Made by a program: the position numbers and the translations under genes. A DNA stretch of 64,000 bases from positions 1 to 64,000 of the forward strand of contig NZ_NIQU01000001.1 of the NCBI RefSeq assembly GCF_002741105.1, read 5' to 3'. Positions within the stretch are counted from its first letter, which is position 1. Each line of letters begins with the position of its first letter. The DNA is from Pseudomonas sediminis (GTDB taxonomy: Bacteria; Pseudomonadota; Gammaproteobacteria; Pseudomonadales; Pseudomonadaceae). Of this stretch, positions 54,076 to 62,874 are shown in pieces. Below the pieces are notes generated by a model. The model saw only the letters and a program-made list of their open reading frames with translations, ran no database searches and had not been told where the DNA came from.

Positions 54076-55081
54076 TCTCTGGGTAACGCCGCTGGCCGGA
54101 GTGGTCGGCGGCTATCTGGCCAGCCTCGCCGGCTGGCCTTTGCCGTGGATGGTCGGCTCATTACTGGCGGTGATCGCCGTACGCTGCCTGGCCAATCGCC
54201 CCTTCAGTGAACTGCCCGGCGGGCGCAAGGCCGGCCAGTGGCTGGTGGCCAGCGGTATCGGCCTGCATTTCACCAGCGACGTGCTGGAACAGGTGCTCAG
54301 CCACTTGCCCGTTATCGTCATGGGTGCCTTCGGCACGCTTCTGCTAAGCCTGATCGGCATCGCCATCCTTCGCCGTGCCGGCGTAGACCGTGCTACCGCC
54401 TTCTTCGCCAGCATGCCTGGCGGCGCCAGCGAGATGGTCAATCTGGCCCTGCGTCACGGCGCGCAACCCGCACGTGTCGCTGCGGCGCATAGTCTGCGCC
54501 TGCTGCTGGTGGTGCTGCTGATTCCGGCGCTGTTCACCTGGGGCCTGCCCGACGTCAGCGCACCACCTCGCGCACCGGTGGACTGGACCTGGTTAGCCGG
54601 TCTGCTCGCCGCTGGTGCTGTGCTGGCAGTGCTCTGGGGACGTCTGAAACAACCCAACCCCTGGATGCTTGGTCCACTGGTCGCCTGCGCCGTGGCCAGT
54701 GCCAGTTTCGACCTGCATCTGGGACTGCCGCAAGGCATGGGCCAGCTTGGCCAATGGCTGATCGGTTGCGCCCTGGGCTGTCATTTCGACCGCGCCTTCT
54801 TCCGCAGCGCGCCGGGTTTTCTCGCCCGCGTGCTGGCCTTCACCCTGCTGGCGATGCTCGCCGCTGCCGCACTCGGCGAAGCCCTTGGCTGGCTGGCCGG
54901 CGAAGACCATCTGTCACTGATGCTGGGCATGATGCCGGGCGGCATCACCGAGCTGTGTCTGACCGCCGAAGCCTTGCAGCTATCCGTAGCGCTGGTCACT
55001 GCCCTGCAGGTGCTACGGCTGTTTCTGGTCATGTTCCTCGCCGAACCCTTATTCAAGCTCTGGTGCAAGAGCCACGTTTAG
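54059..55081 (+). CDS. AbrB-family membrane protein
   Basis: A 340-residue protein with about 10 hydrophobic helices and the repeated motif SMPGGASEMVNLAL (about residue 120) and MMPGGITELCLTAEAL (about 295), characteristic of the AbrB duplication family (ammonia monooxygenase-related in old annotation, not a true monooxygenase). Function unknown. It overlaps tctA by 17 nt, so it belongs to the tct operon and may help in tricarboxylate transport or handling. A terminator follows at once. Confidence 0.9.
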   Translation: MPLPRDLWVTPLAGVVGGYLASLAGWPLPWMVGSLLAVIAVRCLANRPFSELPGGRKAGQWLVASGIGLHFTSDVLEQVLSHLPVIVMGAFGTLLLSLIGIAILRRAGVDRATAFFASMPGGASEMVNLALRHGAQPARVAAAHSLRLLLVVLLIPALFTWGLPDVSAPPRAPVDWTWLAGLLAAGAVLAVLWGRLKQPNPWMLGPLVACAVASASFDLHLGLPQGMGQLGQWLIGCALGCHFDRAFFRSAPGFLARVLAFTLLAMLAAAALGEALGWLAGEDHLSLMLGMMPGGITELCLTAEALQLSVALVTALQVLRLFLVMFLAEPLFKLWCKSHV

Positions 55082-55104
55082 CCCGCCTTGTGCGGGCTTT
55101 TTTT
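55080..55104 (+). terminator. Intrinsic terminator of the tct operon
   Basis: AGCCCGC and GCGGGCT pair around a 5-nt loop and are followed by seven T. The hairpin starts at the last base of the AbrB-family stop codon. Confidence 0.92.
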
Positions 55105-55196
55105 ATGCCTTCGGCAACACACGGTGGAAGACGTTTTCGGCTCTGGCGTCCTGCTTCGCTCTACCTCCTGCATCCATGCAGTCGAAGCGGCGAAAA

Positions 55197-55220
55197 GCTC
55201 GCGGCTGAAGCCCCTCCCAC
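55197..55220. repeat. REP-type sequence, half copy
   Basis: The stretch TCGCGGCTGAAGCCCCTCCC followed by AC matches the right arm of the elements at 18352 and 31511. The left arm is reduced to GAAGCGGCGA, so a full hairpin cannot form. It lies between converging genes. Confidence 0.7.
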
Positions 55221-55229
55221 GAGTGGAAG

Positions 55230-56111
55230 CTACCACTGCAGCTGCAATTCGCTCTGGAACTCACGCACTTGACCACTGACCGGGTCGACGAAGCGCAAGC
55301 CGCGTGCCAGCAGTTTGAGCGGCTTGCTGTAGTCATCCGGCTGGTGACGCGACTCCAGCAACTGCGGATAGAAGTCATCACCAACGATAGGCGCGCCAAG
55401 CCCGGCCAGATGCACACGCAATTGATGCTTGCGTCCCGTCACCGGTGACAAACCGTAGCGCCACAGCGCGCCACGCTGTTCCAGCACCGCGATTCGGGTT
55501 TCGCTGTTGGCCTCGCCCGCGACTTCCTGCATGCGAAAGAACGGCTCACCATCGACCATGCGTGAACGGTGCAGGTAGGGAAACTGTAAATGGGCCAATG
55601 CCGGCGCGATGGCCTCGTAGCGCTTTTCCACGGCACGCTGGCGAAACAGCGCCTGATACTGGCCGCGACTGGCCGGGTTGACCGAGAACAACACCAGCCC
55701 TGCCGTCAGTCGGTCAATGCGGTGGATCGGCACCAGGTCAGGATTGCCGGTGCGCTTGATCAGGCGTGCCAGCAGCGTCTGCTCAACGTATTCACCGGCC
55801 GGCATCACCGGCAGAAAATGCGGTTTGTCGGCGACCAGCAGGTGCTCGTCCTGCCACAGCACCTGCTCGTCGAAGGGAATCGGCGTCTCGTTCGGCACCT
55901 CACGGAAATAGCGCACCTTGAGCCCGACGCGATAAGGGTGCGTGGCATCGATAGGCGCACCGGCCGCATCCAACACCCGACCGCGCGCCATACGTTGCAG
56001 CCAGGTGGCGCGGTCGATGGCGGGAAAGTGATCGCACAGGCAATCGAGCACCGTCGCCCAGTGGCCCTGGGGCAAATGAAGCGTGCTGGGGCGCATGGCG
56101 GGGTTGGGCAT
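55230..56111 (-). CDS. RluA-family pseudouridine synthase
   Basis: A 293-residue enzyme that isomerises uridine in RNA. The catalytic motif HRIDRLTAGLVLFS (about residues 122-135; the Asp acts as nucleophile) and the RluA-type KRYEAI and GRKHQLRVHLA stretches are present. No S4 domain. Substrate (rRNA or tRNA) not determinable. I use ATG 56111; an ATG at 56096 is possible and neither has a strong ribosome site. The frame further upstream overlaps the divergent lipoprotein gene. Confidence 0.88.
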   Translation of the reverse strand: MPNPAMRPSTLHLPQGHWATVLDCLCDHFPAIDRATWLQRMARGRVLDAAGAPIDATHPYRVGLKVRYFREVPNETPIPFDEQVLWQDEHLLVADKPHFLPVMPAGEYVEQTLLARLIKRTGNPDLVPIHRIDRLTAGLVLFSVNPASRGQYQALFRQRAVEKRYEAIAPALAHLQFPYLHRSRMVDGEPFFRMQEVAGEANSETRIAVLEQRGALWRYGLSPVTGRKHQLRVHLAGLGAPIVGDDFYPQLLESRHQPDDYSKPLKLLARGLRFVDPVSGQVREFQSELQLQW

Positions 56112-56237
56112 TGCAGAAGCTGCTCGACGGCTTGTGAAGGGGCAAATTAGGCCGTACTCGTGCGGCTCAGTCAAAGCAAACGGCTTGAGCCAGGGTCGCG
56201 CTGTGGCTATGGTGGCCGCTCGTATCTGGAGAGACTC

Positions 56238-56909
56238 ATGTCCATCACCCGCTCCCTGCTTACCAGCGTCGCCCTTCTCCCGCTCCTTGCCGCCTGTCAG
56301 GTCTACACCGGCAAGCCGGAAGGCCCACCGCCAGCGACTCGCCTGCAAGGTCAAGTCCAGGTCGAAAATGGTCAACTGGTGTTCACTCCCTGCCAGGAAC
56401 AGCGTCGCTTTGTGCTGGTCGATGGCGACACCACCGGTATCGAGCGCGAAGTCATGCAGCTCGGCAGCGATGGCCAGTCCAGCCTGTTCGCCGATCTGGC
56501 CGGGCGCCTGGGCGGCAGCCAGGGCAAGGGCAGCGATGGTCGCTTCGAGGTCAGCCAGATCTATCGCCTGCAAGGTGAAGGACACGGCTGCGACGACCTT
56601 AACTTCAAGCGTCTGGCCCTGCGCGCCAGCGGTAACGAGCCGCTCTGGCAAGTGGAAGTCGGCAGCAAGGGCCTGGTGCTGAACCGCCCTGATCAAGAGC
56701 CGTTGGCCCTGCCTTATCTGGAGGAACAGCTGCCGGACGGTCGCCTGAACTTCAGCAGCGAAGCCAACGGTCAGCGTCTGGATCTGTGGGTTGCACCACA
56801 GCGCTGCATCGACGGCATGAGCGGCGCGGTCAACCACCTCAGCGCCGAACTGCGCCTCGACGGCCAGGTGCTGCGTGGCTGCGCACATTTCGGCGCCATG
56901 CGTAACTGA
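56238..56909 (+). CDS. Lipoprotein of the COG3650 type
   Basis: A 223-residue exported lipoprotein: signal peptide with lipobox LAAC, acylated Cys about residue 20. The stretch SGNEPLWQVEVGSKG near residue 135 is typical of COG3650 (uncharacterised membrane-associated proteins). Cysteines in TPCQEQ, GCDD, RCIDGMS and GCAHF suggest disulfides. GGAGAG precedes ATG 56238. Divergent from the pseudouridine synthase; function unknown. Confidence 0.85.
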   Translation: MSITRSLLTSVALLPLLAACQVYTGKPEGPPPATRLQGQVQVENGQLVFTPCQEQRRFVLVDGDTTGIEREVMQLGSDGQSSLFADLAGRLGGSQGKGSDGRFEVSQIYRLQGEGHGCDDLNFKRLALRASGNEPLWQVEVGSKGLVLNRPDQEPLALPYLEEQLPDGRLNFSSEANGQRLDLWVAPQRCIDGMSGAVNHLSAELRLDGQVLRGCAHFGAMRN

Positions 56910-56918
56910 GCCGCGCCA

Positions 56919-56950
56919 ATGCCGGTGACCCCGCCAAGCGTCACCGGCAT
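56919..56950. terminator. Hairpin between converging genes
   Basis: ATGCCGGTGA and TCACCGGCAT are perfectly complementary with a 12-nt loop. It separates the lipoprotein gene and the LysR gene, both of which end here. No T tract. Confidence 0.55.
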
Positions 56951-56968
56951 GGATCGCTCAACGGGGTG

Positions 56969-57898
56969 CTAGCCCAAACTTCCGGCGAAACGCCGCGCGT
57001 AATCTTCCCGCTCGAAGACCTCGACCACGAAGTCGATGAAGCTGCGTGTCTTGCCCGGCAGCAACTGACGGCTGGGGTAATACAGCGACAACGCACCGGC
57101 ATCCGCCCACCAGCGCGGCAGCACCCGCACCAGCTCGCCCGATTCCAGCCAGGGCAGTACATCGGGGACAGCAAGCATCGCTACCCCCAGGCCCAACCGC
57201 GCGGCCTCTCGCACAGCAGTTGGATCGTTGACCACCACGGTCTCACGCATCGTCGCGATCACTTCATCGCCCTGTGCGTTGCGCATGTTCCAGGTACGAA
57301 TACGACCCGACGACAACGAGCGCATGACGATGCAATCCAGTTCGATCAGGCCTGATGGATCGGCTGGCAACCTGTGCCGAGCCAGGTAAGCGGGAGAGGC
57401 AAAGGCAACGACGTGCAGCGGCGCCAGCGTGCGGGCGACCACGCCGCTGGCCAGCTCGAAGCCACCGCCAATGGCGGCGTCGTAGCCCTCGGAAATCAGG
57501 TCGACCGTACGGTTCTCGAAATGCCATTCAGGGCGAACGCGGGGATAGCGCTGCAGGAACTCGGGTAACAACGGCAACAGGTAACCGATCCCGAAGGATG
57601 GCGCCACGCTGATCTTTAGCACACCGGCCGGCTGACCATCATCGGCTGATACCGCTGCAATGGCGTTCTGCAAGGACTCCAGATTGCCGCTAACCGCGGC
57701 CAAGAAAGACTCGCCCGCCTCGGTCAGCGTCAGCTTGCGTGTCGAGCGCTGGAACAACCGTACACCCAGGTTGCGCTCCAGCATGGCGACATTACGGCTC
57801 ACCGCTGCAGGCGTCAGAGCAAGACGACGTGCAGCCGCCGAGAAGCTACCGCTCTCGGCACTGCGTACGAATGATTCCAGGTTGGCTAATGTCTCCAT
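56969..57898 (-). CDS. LysR-family transcriptional regulator
   Basis: A 309-residue LTTR, with helix-turn-helix at residues 5-65 (SFSAAARRLALTPAAVSRNVAMLERNLG) and a LysR substrate-binding domain. It is closest in style to the group with oxidoreductase or efflux targets. It diverges from an SDR gene with 116 bp between, where a 17-bp palindrome at 57936 is the probable binding site. Confidence 0.92.
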   Translation of the reverse strand: METLANLESFVRSAESGSFSAAARRLALTPAAVSRNVAMLERNLGVRLFQRSTRKLTLTEAGESFLAAVSGNLESLQNAIAAVSADDGQPAGVLKISVAPSFGIGYLLPLLPEFLQRYPRVRPEWHFENRTVDLISEGYDAAIGGGFELASGVVARTLAPLHVVAFASPAYLARHRLPADPSGLIELDCIVMRSLSSGRIRTWNMRNAQGDEVIATMRETVVVNDPTAVREAARLGLGVAMLAVPDVLPWLESGELVRVLPRWWADAGALSLYYPSRQLLPGKTRSFIDFVVEVFEREDYARRFAGSLG

Positions 57899-57935
57899 AG
57901 ACCGATCTTAAACAGATACTTGAAGATAATCCAAA

Positions 57936-57952
57936 TGATTAGCTACTAATCA
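57936..57952. promoter_or_regulatory. Probable LysR operator
   Basis: TGATTAGCTACTAATCA is a perfect 7-bp inverted repeat around CTA and contains two overlapping T-N11-A LTTR signatures. It is 38 bp upstream of the lysR start and 63 bp upstream of the SDR start. Confidence 0.7.
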
Positions 57953-58014
57953 AAGATGAATGAAAACGCGATAGTCACTCCACCGAATGTCTCGGCAATC
58001 AAACGGAGTGAACC

Positions 58015-58779
58015 ATGAGCAACGTAATTTCTTCCCAACCCATTCCCCTGGCCGGCAAGACGGCTCTCGTAACAGGCGGCTCTCGCTCTATCGGCGCAGC
58101 TATCGCCAAACGCCTGGCCGCTGACGGCGCCCAAGTTGCCTTCACCTACAATGGCTCGCCCAAACTGGCTGAAGAAGTCGCGGTCGAAATCGAATCGGCA
58201 GGCGGTCGAGCGCTGGCGATCCAGGCCAACGCAGCCGACCCCGAGGCCGTGCGCGCCGCAGTCGCGAAGACGGTAGAAGCATTCGGCAGCCTCGACATTC
58301 TGGTGAACAACGCCGGTATCGCCTCGGCCAGTGCCATCGAAGACACCCGCTTCGAAGACTACCAGGCAATGCTGGACATCAACGTCACCGGCGTTTTCGT
58401 CGCCACCCAGGAAGCTGTACGGCACATGCAGGAGGGCGGTCGCATCATTCATATCGGCAGCTCCGTAACCAAATACGCGGGCGTTCCCGGGCTCGCTGCA
58501 TACGGCCTGACCAAAGGCGCCGTAGCCGGTTTCAACCGCAGCCTGGCGCATGACCTGGGGCCACGCGGGATCACCGTCAACAGCATCCACCCCGGCCCGG
58601 TGAACACCGACATGAATCCGGCCGATGGTGAGATCGCCAAGCTGCTCACCCCGCGCATCGCATTGGGTCGTTACGGAGAGTCGACCGAGATCGCCAGCCT
58701 CGTGGCTTTCCTCGCCAGTCCGCAGGCTTCGCTCATCACTGGCGCCGACATTCACGCCGACGGTGGCTTTACCTCCTGA
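58015..58779 (+). CDS. SDR-family NAD(P)-dependent oxidoreductase
   Basis: A 254-residue classical short-chain dehydrogenase. The cofactor motif appears as TGGSRSIG (residues ~22-29), NNAG near 101, catalytic Ser in IGSS near 151, and YGLTK as the YxxxK motif near 165. It is similar to 3-oxoacyl-ACP reductase-like enzymes; substrate unknown. It is the first gene downstream of the divergent LysR regulator, followed by a reductase and an MFS exporter. Confidence 0.92.
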   Translation: MSNVISSQPIPLAGKTALVTGGSRSIGAAIAKRLAADGAQVAFTYNGSPKLAEEVAVEIESAGGRALAIQANAADPEAVRAAVAKTVEAFGSLDILVNNAGIASASAIEDTRFEDYQAMLDINVTGVFVATQEAVRHMQEGGRIIHIGSSVTKYAGVPGLAAYGLTKGAVAGFNRSLAHDLGPRGITVNSIHPGPVNTDMNPADGEIAKLLTPRIALGRYGESTEIASLVAFLASPQASLITGADIHADGGFTS

Positions 58780-58847
58780 AACGCCGTGGGGCCGGCCACA
58801 GGCCTGCCCCGCAGACGCCACGACTAATTTCAATAAGGAACCTGCTC

Positions 58848-59459
58848 ATGAGCACGTCCCCATCCATCGGCATCATCGGTGCCGGTCAGATCGGCGCGGC
58901 CTTCGCTCGCGCCCTGGCGCGTCGGAACATCCCGGCAATCCTCGCCAACAGCCGTGGGCCAGAGAGCCTGCGAGGCCTGGTACAATCCATCGGCCCTAGC
59001 ATCCGTGCCGGCACCCGTGAGCAGGCGGCAGCACAGTCCATCGTGCTGGTCGCGGTGAACTGGTCGAAGCTGCCAGCCGCGCTGTCCGGGCTTGCCGACT
59101 TCGCCGGGCGTGTCGTCATCGACAGCAACAACCCGATCGAAGCGCCGCTGTTCAATCCCATCGATCTGCATGGCCGCACCTCAAGCGAGGTGTTTGCCGA
59201 CCTGGTGCCGGGCGCCCATGTAGTGAAGGCGTTCAACCACTTGAACCCCAGACTGCTCATCGCCGATCCCGCCGAGCGCGGCGGCCGGCGTGTGCTGTTC
59301 CTGGCCGGTGACGACACTCACGCAAAAACCCAGGTCAGCGCACTGATCGATGAGCTGGGCTTCGCCGCTATCGACCTTGGCGAGCTGGCCGAAGGTGGGC
59401 GCCTGACGCAATTCCCCGGTGGGCCGTTGCCCTCGCTCGAACTGGTGCAGTTCGGCTGA
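58848..59459 (+). CDS. NADP-binding reductase of the F420-dependent oxidoreductase family
   Basis: A 203-residue protein with an N-terminal Rossmann fold IGIIGAGQIGAAFARALARRN (G-x-G-x-x-G) and the family stretch VVKAFNHLNPRLL near residue 125. Pseudomonads do not make F420, so NADPH is the likely cofactor. It lies between the SDR and MFS genes in the same direction (68-nt and 17-nt gaps), probably one operon. Confidence 0.9.
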   Translation: MSTSPSIGIIGAGQIGAAFARALARRNIPAILANSRGPESLRGLVQSIGPSIRAGTREQAAAQSIVLVAVNWSKLPAALSGLADFAGRVVIDSNNPIEAPLFNPIDLHGRTSSEVFADLVPGAHVVKAFNHLNPRLLIADPAERGGRRVLFLAGDDTHAKTQVSALIDELGFAAIDLGELAEGGRLTQFPGGPLPSLELVQFG

Positions 59460-59476
59460 GCTACCGGGAGACGAAA

Positions 59477-60685
59477 ATGAAGGATTCCGTAATGCCCCAT
59501 ACCGACTCATCTTCTGACACCCGATCCATGTCTGCTGCGTGGTGGGCCGTCATCTCTCTTGCCCTGGGCGCCTTCGGCCTGGTCACGGCGGAATTCCTGC
59601 CGATCAGCCTGCTGACGCCGATGGCCGCGGACTTGGGCGTATCCAACGGCGCGGTGGGCCAAGCCATCACCGCCACCGCCGTGGTCGCCGCATTCGCCGG
59701 ACCACTGGTGGTGCTGTTCTCGGGCCGCCTGGATCGACAGAAGATCGTCTGGGGGTTGATGGCCATGCTGGTGTTCTCCTGCATCCTTTCAGCCTATGCC
59801 TCGAATATTACGGTGCTGTTGGTCGCGCGTGGGCTGCTAGGCTTCGCCCTCGGCAGCTTCTGGGCCATGATGGCAGCGCTTGCCCTGCGCCTGGTGCCCC
59901 CGGACAAGGTGCCGCGGGCCATTTCGATCATCATGATGGGCATCTCGCTCGCCACCATCTTCGCTGCCCCGCTGGGTGCCTACCTGGGAGAATTGTGGGG
60001 CTGGCAGGCAACCTTCCTGGCGGCGTCCGGTATTGGCGTGGTGGCGCTGGCGATCCAGATGCTGACCCTGCCCAAACTGCCGGCCGCGGCAGCGCCGGGC
60101 CTGGCGTCCTTCAAGGCAGCGCTGACGCGGCGTGCGGTCGTCGTCGGCATCGGCACCGGGCTGCTGGTCATTTCCGGGCACTTCGCCGCGCTGACCTTCA
60201 TCCGCCCCTTCCTCGAGGAGGTTCCCCGCCTGGATGTCGCGACCGTCTCGCTTGCCTTGCTGGCCTTCGGTGTCAGCGGCTTTTTCGGCAACCTTGCCGG
60301 CGGCGCCGTCGCCGCGCGCAGTCCGGCCTGGGCTGTCAGCAGTTGCTCGTTCCTGATCGCTGCCGTTGCACTCACGCTGATCCTGTTCGGCACACAGGCC
60401 AACATTGCCTTCGTCGCGATTGCGCTATGGGGCTTCGCCTTCGGCGCCTTCCCGGTATCGATCTCGATCTGGAACGCGCGCGCCGCCGCCGATCACGCGG
60501 AAAGCGCTGGCGCCCTGCTGTCCTCGACCTTCCAGGTCGCCATTGCCGCAGGTGCGGTTCTAGGAGGGCTGATCATCGACAGCCTCGACTCGCAAGCCGT
60601 GATCGTCTATGCCGCGGCAGCAGCCTTCGCGGGCGCTGCCCTGATGCTCATTCGGGGGAGGGCGATCGAACGCCAGCGTGGCTGA
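59477..60685 (+). CDS. MFS transporter, DHA1 type
   Basis: A 402-residue transporter with 12 predicted helices and the AraJ-like start SLALGAFGLVTAEFLPISLLTPMAADLGVSNGAVGQA. GGGAGA lies upstream of ATG 59477. It completes a LysR-controlled cluster of SDR, reductase and exporter, possibly for detoxification of a carbonyl-type or quinone-like compound; substrate unknown. Although it resembles the exporter at 1418-2584 in family, the two are not close copies. Confidence 0.9.
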   Translation: MKDSVMPHTDSSSDTRSMSAAWWAVISLALGAFGLVTAEFLPISLLTPMAADLGVSNGAVGQAITATAVVAAFAGPLVVLFSGRLDRQKIVWGLMAMLVFSCILSAYASNITVLLVARGLLGFALGSFWAMMAALALRLVPPDKVPRAISIIMMGISLATIFAAPLGAYLGELWGWQATFLAASGIGVVALAIQMLTLPKLPAAAAPGLASFKAALTRRAVVVGIGTGLLVISGHFAALTFIRPFLEEVPRLDVATVSLALLAFGVSGFFGNLAGGAVAARSPAWAVSSCSFLIAAVALTLILFGTQANIAFVAIALWGFAFGAFPVSISIWNARAAADHAESAGALLSSTFQVAIAAGAVLGGLIIDSLDSQAVIVYAAAAAFAGAALMLIRGRAIERQRG

Positions 60686-60850
60686 GCCCGTACTTGCGCA
60701 GCGTTCAAAACATCATTCACCTACGCTCAACGGAGCAAAGCCGTCAGTCGTTCGAGATTGCCGGCCTCCTCCATCCGGGCAGCGAATCCCGTACAATCGC
60801 GCCCCTTCTTCACCTTGCCGGATCACCACCGGCCAACCAGGACACCGCCC

Positions 60851-62464
60851 ATGCTTCGCCTGACCGAACTGAAACTGCCCCTCGACCATGCCGATGATGC
60901 CCTGCGCCCGGCCATCGTCCAGCGCCTGGGCATCGCCGACAATGACCTGCTGGCCTTCAGCGTGTTCAAGCGCAGCTACGATGCGCGCAAGAAGTACGGC
61001 GACATGCCGTTCATCTACACCATCGACTGCGAAGTGAAAGACGAAGCCGCCCTGCTCGCTCGCCTAAGTGGTGACAAGCATGTCGGCCCGGCACCGGACA
61101 TCGCCTACAAACCCGTGGGCAAAGCTGAAACGCCGCTGGACGAACGCCCGATCGTGGTCGGTTTCGGCCCCTGCGGTATCTTCGCCGCGCTGATCCTGGC
61201 CCAGGCCGGCCTGCGCCCCATCGTGCTCGAGCGCGGCAAGGAAGTACGCCAACGCACCAAGGACACCTGGGGCCTGTGGCGCAAGAACCAGCTCAACCCG
61301 GAGTCCAACGTGCAGTTCGGCGAAGGCGGCGCCGGCACCTTCTCCGATGGCAAGCTGTACAGCCAGATCAAGGACCCGCATCACCACGGGCGCAAGGTGC
61401 TGCAGGAGTTCGTCAAGGCTGGCGCGCCGGACGAGATCCTCTACGTCAGCAAGCCGCATATCGGCACCTTCCGCCTGACCGGCGTGGTCGCCACCATGCG
61501 TGAAGAGATCAAGACCCTTGGTGGCGAAGTGCGCTTCCAGGAGCGTGTCAGCGACCTGCTCATCGAAGACGACCAGCTCACTGGCGTAGTGCTGGAAAGT
61601 GGCGAGCAGATCCTCAGCCGCCATGTGGTACTCGCCCTCGGTCACAGCTCGCGTGACACCTTCCGCATGCTGCATGCCCGCGGCGTGTACCTGGAAGCCA
61701 AGCCCTTCTCGGTCGGCTTCCGCATCGAACACCCGCAGTCGCTGATCGACCGCGCTCGCCTGGGCAAGTACGCCGGCCACCCGAAACTTGGCGCTGCCGA
61801 TTACAAGCTGGTGCACCACGCCAGCAACGGTCGCTCGGTCTACAGCTTCTGCATGTGCCCGGGCGGTACTGTGGTCGCCGCCACCTCCGAGCCGGAGCGC
61901 GTGGTCACCAACGGCATGAGCCAATACTCGCGCAACGAGCGCAACGCCAACGCCGGCATCGTCGTCGGCATCACCCCCGAACAGGACTACCCAGGCGGCC
62001 CACTGGCCGGCGTGGAACTGCAGGAGCGCCTGGAGTCGCACGCCTATGTGCTCGGCGGTCGCAACTACGAGGCGCCCGGACAACTGGTCGGCGACTTCAT
62101 CAAGGGCACGCCGTCCACCGCACTCGGCGAAGTGCAGCCGTCCTACAAGCCGGGCGTGAAACTGGGTGACCTGGCGCCCTCGCTGCCGGATTTCGCCATC
62201 GAAGCCATCCGCGAGGCGCTACCGGCCTTCGGCAAGCAGATCAAGGGTTTCGATCTGGCCGACGCGGTACTCACCGGCATCGAAACGCGCACCTCCTCGC
62301 CGGTGCGCATCACCCGTGGCGATGACCTGCAGAGCCTGAATCTCAAGGGTCTGTACCCAGCTGGTGAAGGCGCCGGTTATGCCGGTGGCATTCTTTCGGC
62401 CGGGGTCGATGGCATCCGTGTGGCCGAGGCCGTGGCCAAGAGCATGCTTGGGTTGAATCGCTAA
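60851..62464 (+). CDS. FAD-dependent oxidoreductase (COG2509 type)
   Basis: A 537-residue flavoprotein. The FAD/NAD(P) fold IVVGFGPCGIFAALILAQAG lies at about residues 98-117, and the C-terminal FAD-linked YPAGEGAGYAGGILSAGVDGIRVAE near 500-524 is diagnostic of this dehydrogenase group. An N-terminal ~90-residue domain precedes the fold. ATG 60851 has AGGA upstream; the longer frame from 60758 is the leader. Substrate unknown; the gene is widely conserved in bacteria. Confidence 0.92.
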   Translation: MLRLTELKLPLDHADDALRPAIVQRLGIADNDLLAFSVFKRSYDARKKYGDMPFIYTIDCEVKDEAALLARLSGDKHVGPAPDIAYKPVGKAETPLDERPIVVGFGPCGIFAALILAQAGLRPIVLERGKEVRQRTKDTWGLWRKNQLNPESNVQFGEGGAGTFSDGKLYSQIKDPHHHGRKVLQEFVKAGAPDEILYVSKPHIGTFRLTGVVATMREEIKTLGGEVRFQERVSDLLIEDDQLTGVVLESGEQILSRHVVLALGHSSRDTFRMLHARGVYLEAKPFSVGFRIEHPQSLIDRARLGKYAGHPKLGAADYKLVHHASNGRSVYSFCMCPGGTVVAATSEPERVVTNGMSQYSRNERNANAGIVVGITPEQDYPGGPLAGVELQERLESHAYVLGGRNYEAPGQLVGDFIKGTPSTALGEVQPSYKPGVKLGDLAPSLPDFAIEAIREALPAFGKQIKGFDLADAVLTGIETRTSSPVRITRGDDLQSLNLKGLYPAGEGAGYAGGILSAGVDGIRVAEAVAKSMLGLNR

Positions 62465-62874
62465 GCAGCGCTGCCCGGCCGGGCGTCATCGACTTGGCCG
62501 GGTCTTCTAAGGCGAAGCAGCAGCACCAGCAGCGGCATCGCCAGCGCAAGCGTACCGACCCCAACCACCAGCAGGCCGCGATGCGGCATGCTGGCGAAGA
62601 CATTGGCCCAGAATGCCGTCCAGAACAGCAGGCAGATGCCAAAACCTATCAGACCGCTACGTCGGCTACGGCAACTGAGCAGCCAGCCAGCATTGCCCAG
62701 CGCAAGAGCGCCGAAGAGATACAACGAGTGGTTTAGCTGCAGGCCATAACTGATATCGCGGCGAACGCTGCCAAACATCTGTCGATAGGCCTCGAAAGCG
62801 CTGTGGTAAAGCACAAACGCCAGCAGAATCTGCACGCCGGCCAGCAAAGCCGTGGCCAGCAGCCGCTGGATCAT
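62461..62874 (-). CDS. Small membrane protein, 137 aa
   Basis: Not recognised. Four hydrophobic helices (roughly 3-22, 46-62, 70-90 and 95-119) in a protein with little soluble part. The ATG at 62874 overlaps the stop of the GNAT gene (ATGA), giving coupling. Its stop overlaps the stop of the flavoprotein on the other strand by 4 nt. Confidence 0.75.
   Translation of the reverse strand: MIQRLLATALLAGVQILLAFVLYHSAFEAYRQMFGSVRRDISYGLQLNHSLYLFGALALGNAGWLLSCRSRRSGLIGFGICLLFWTAFWANVFASMPHRGLLVVGVGTLALAMPLLVLLLRLRRPGQVDDARPGSAA

Noticed and set aside
55230..56888. A 552-residue version of the pseudouridine synthase
   Set aside because: The additional N-terminal part is antisense to the lipoprotein gene at 56238-56909 and shows no RNA-binding domain.
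1418..60685. The MFS genes at 1418-2584 and 59477-60685 as a recent duplication
   Set aside because: They share the family fold and start style only; sequence differs along the whole length and their neighbours differ apart from having a LysR gene.
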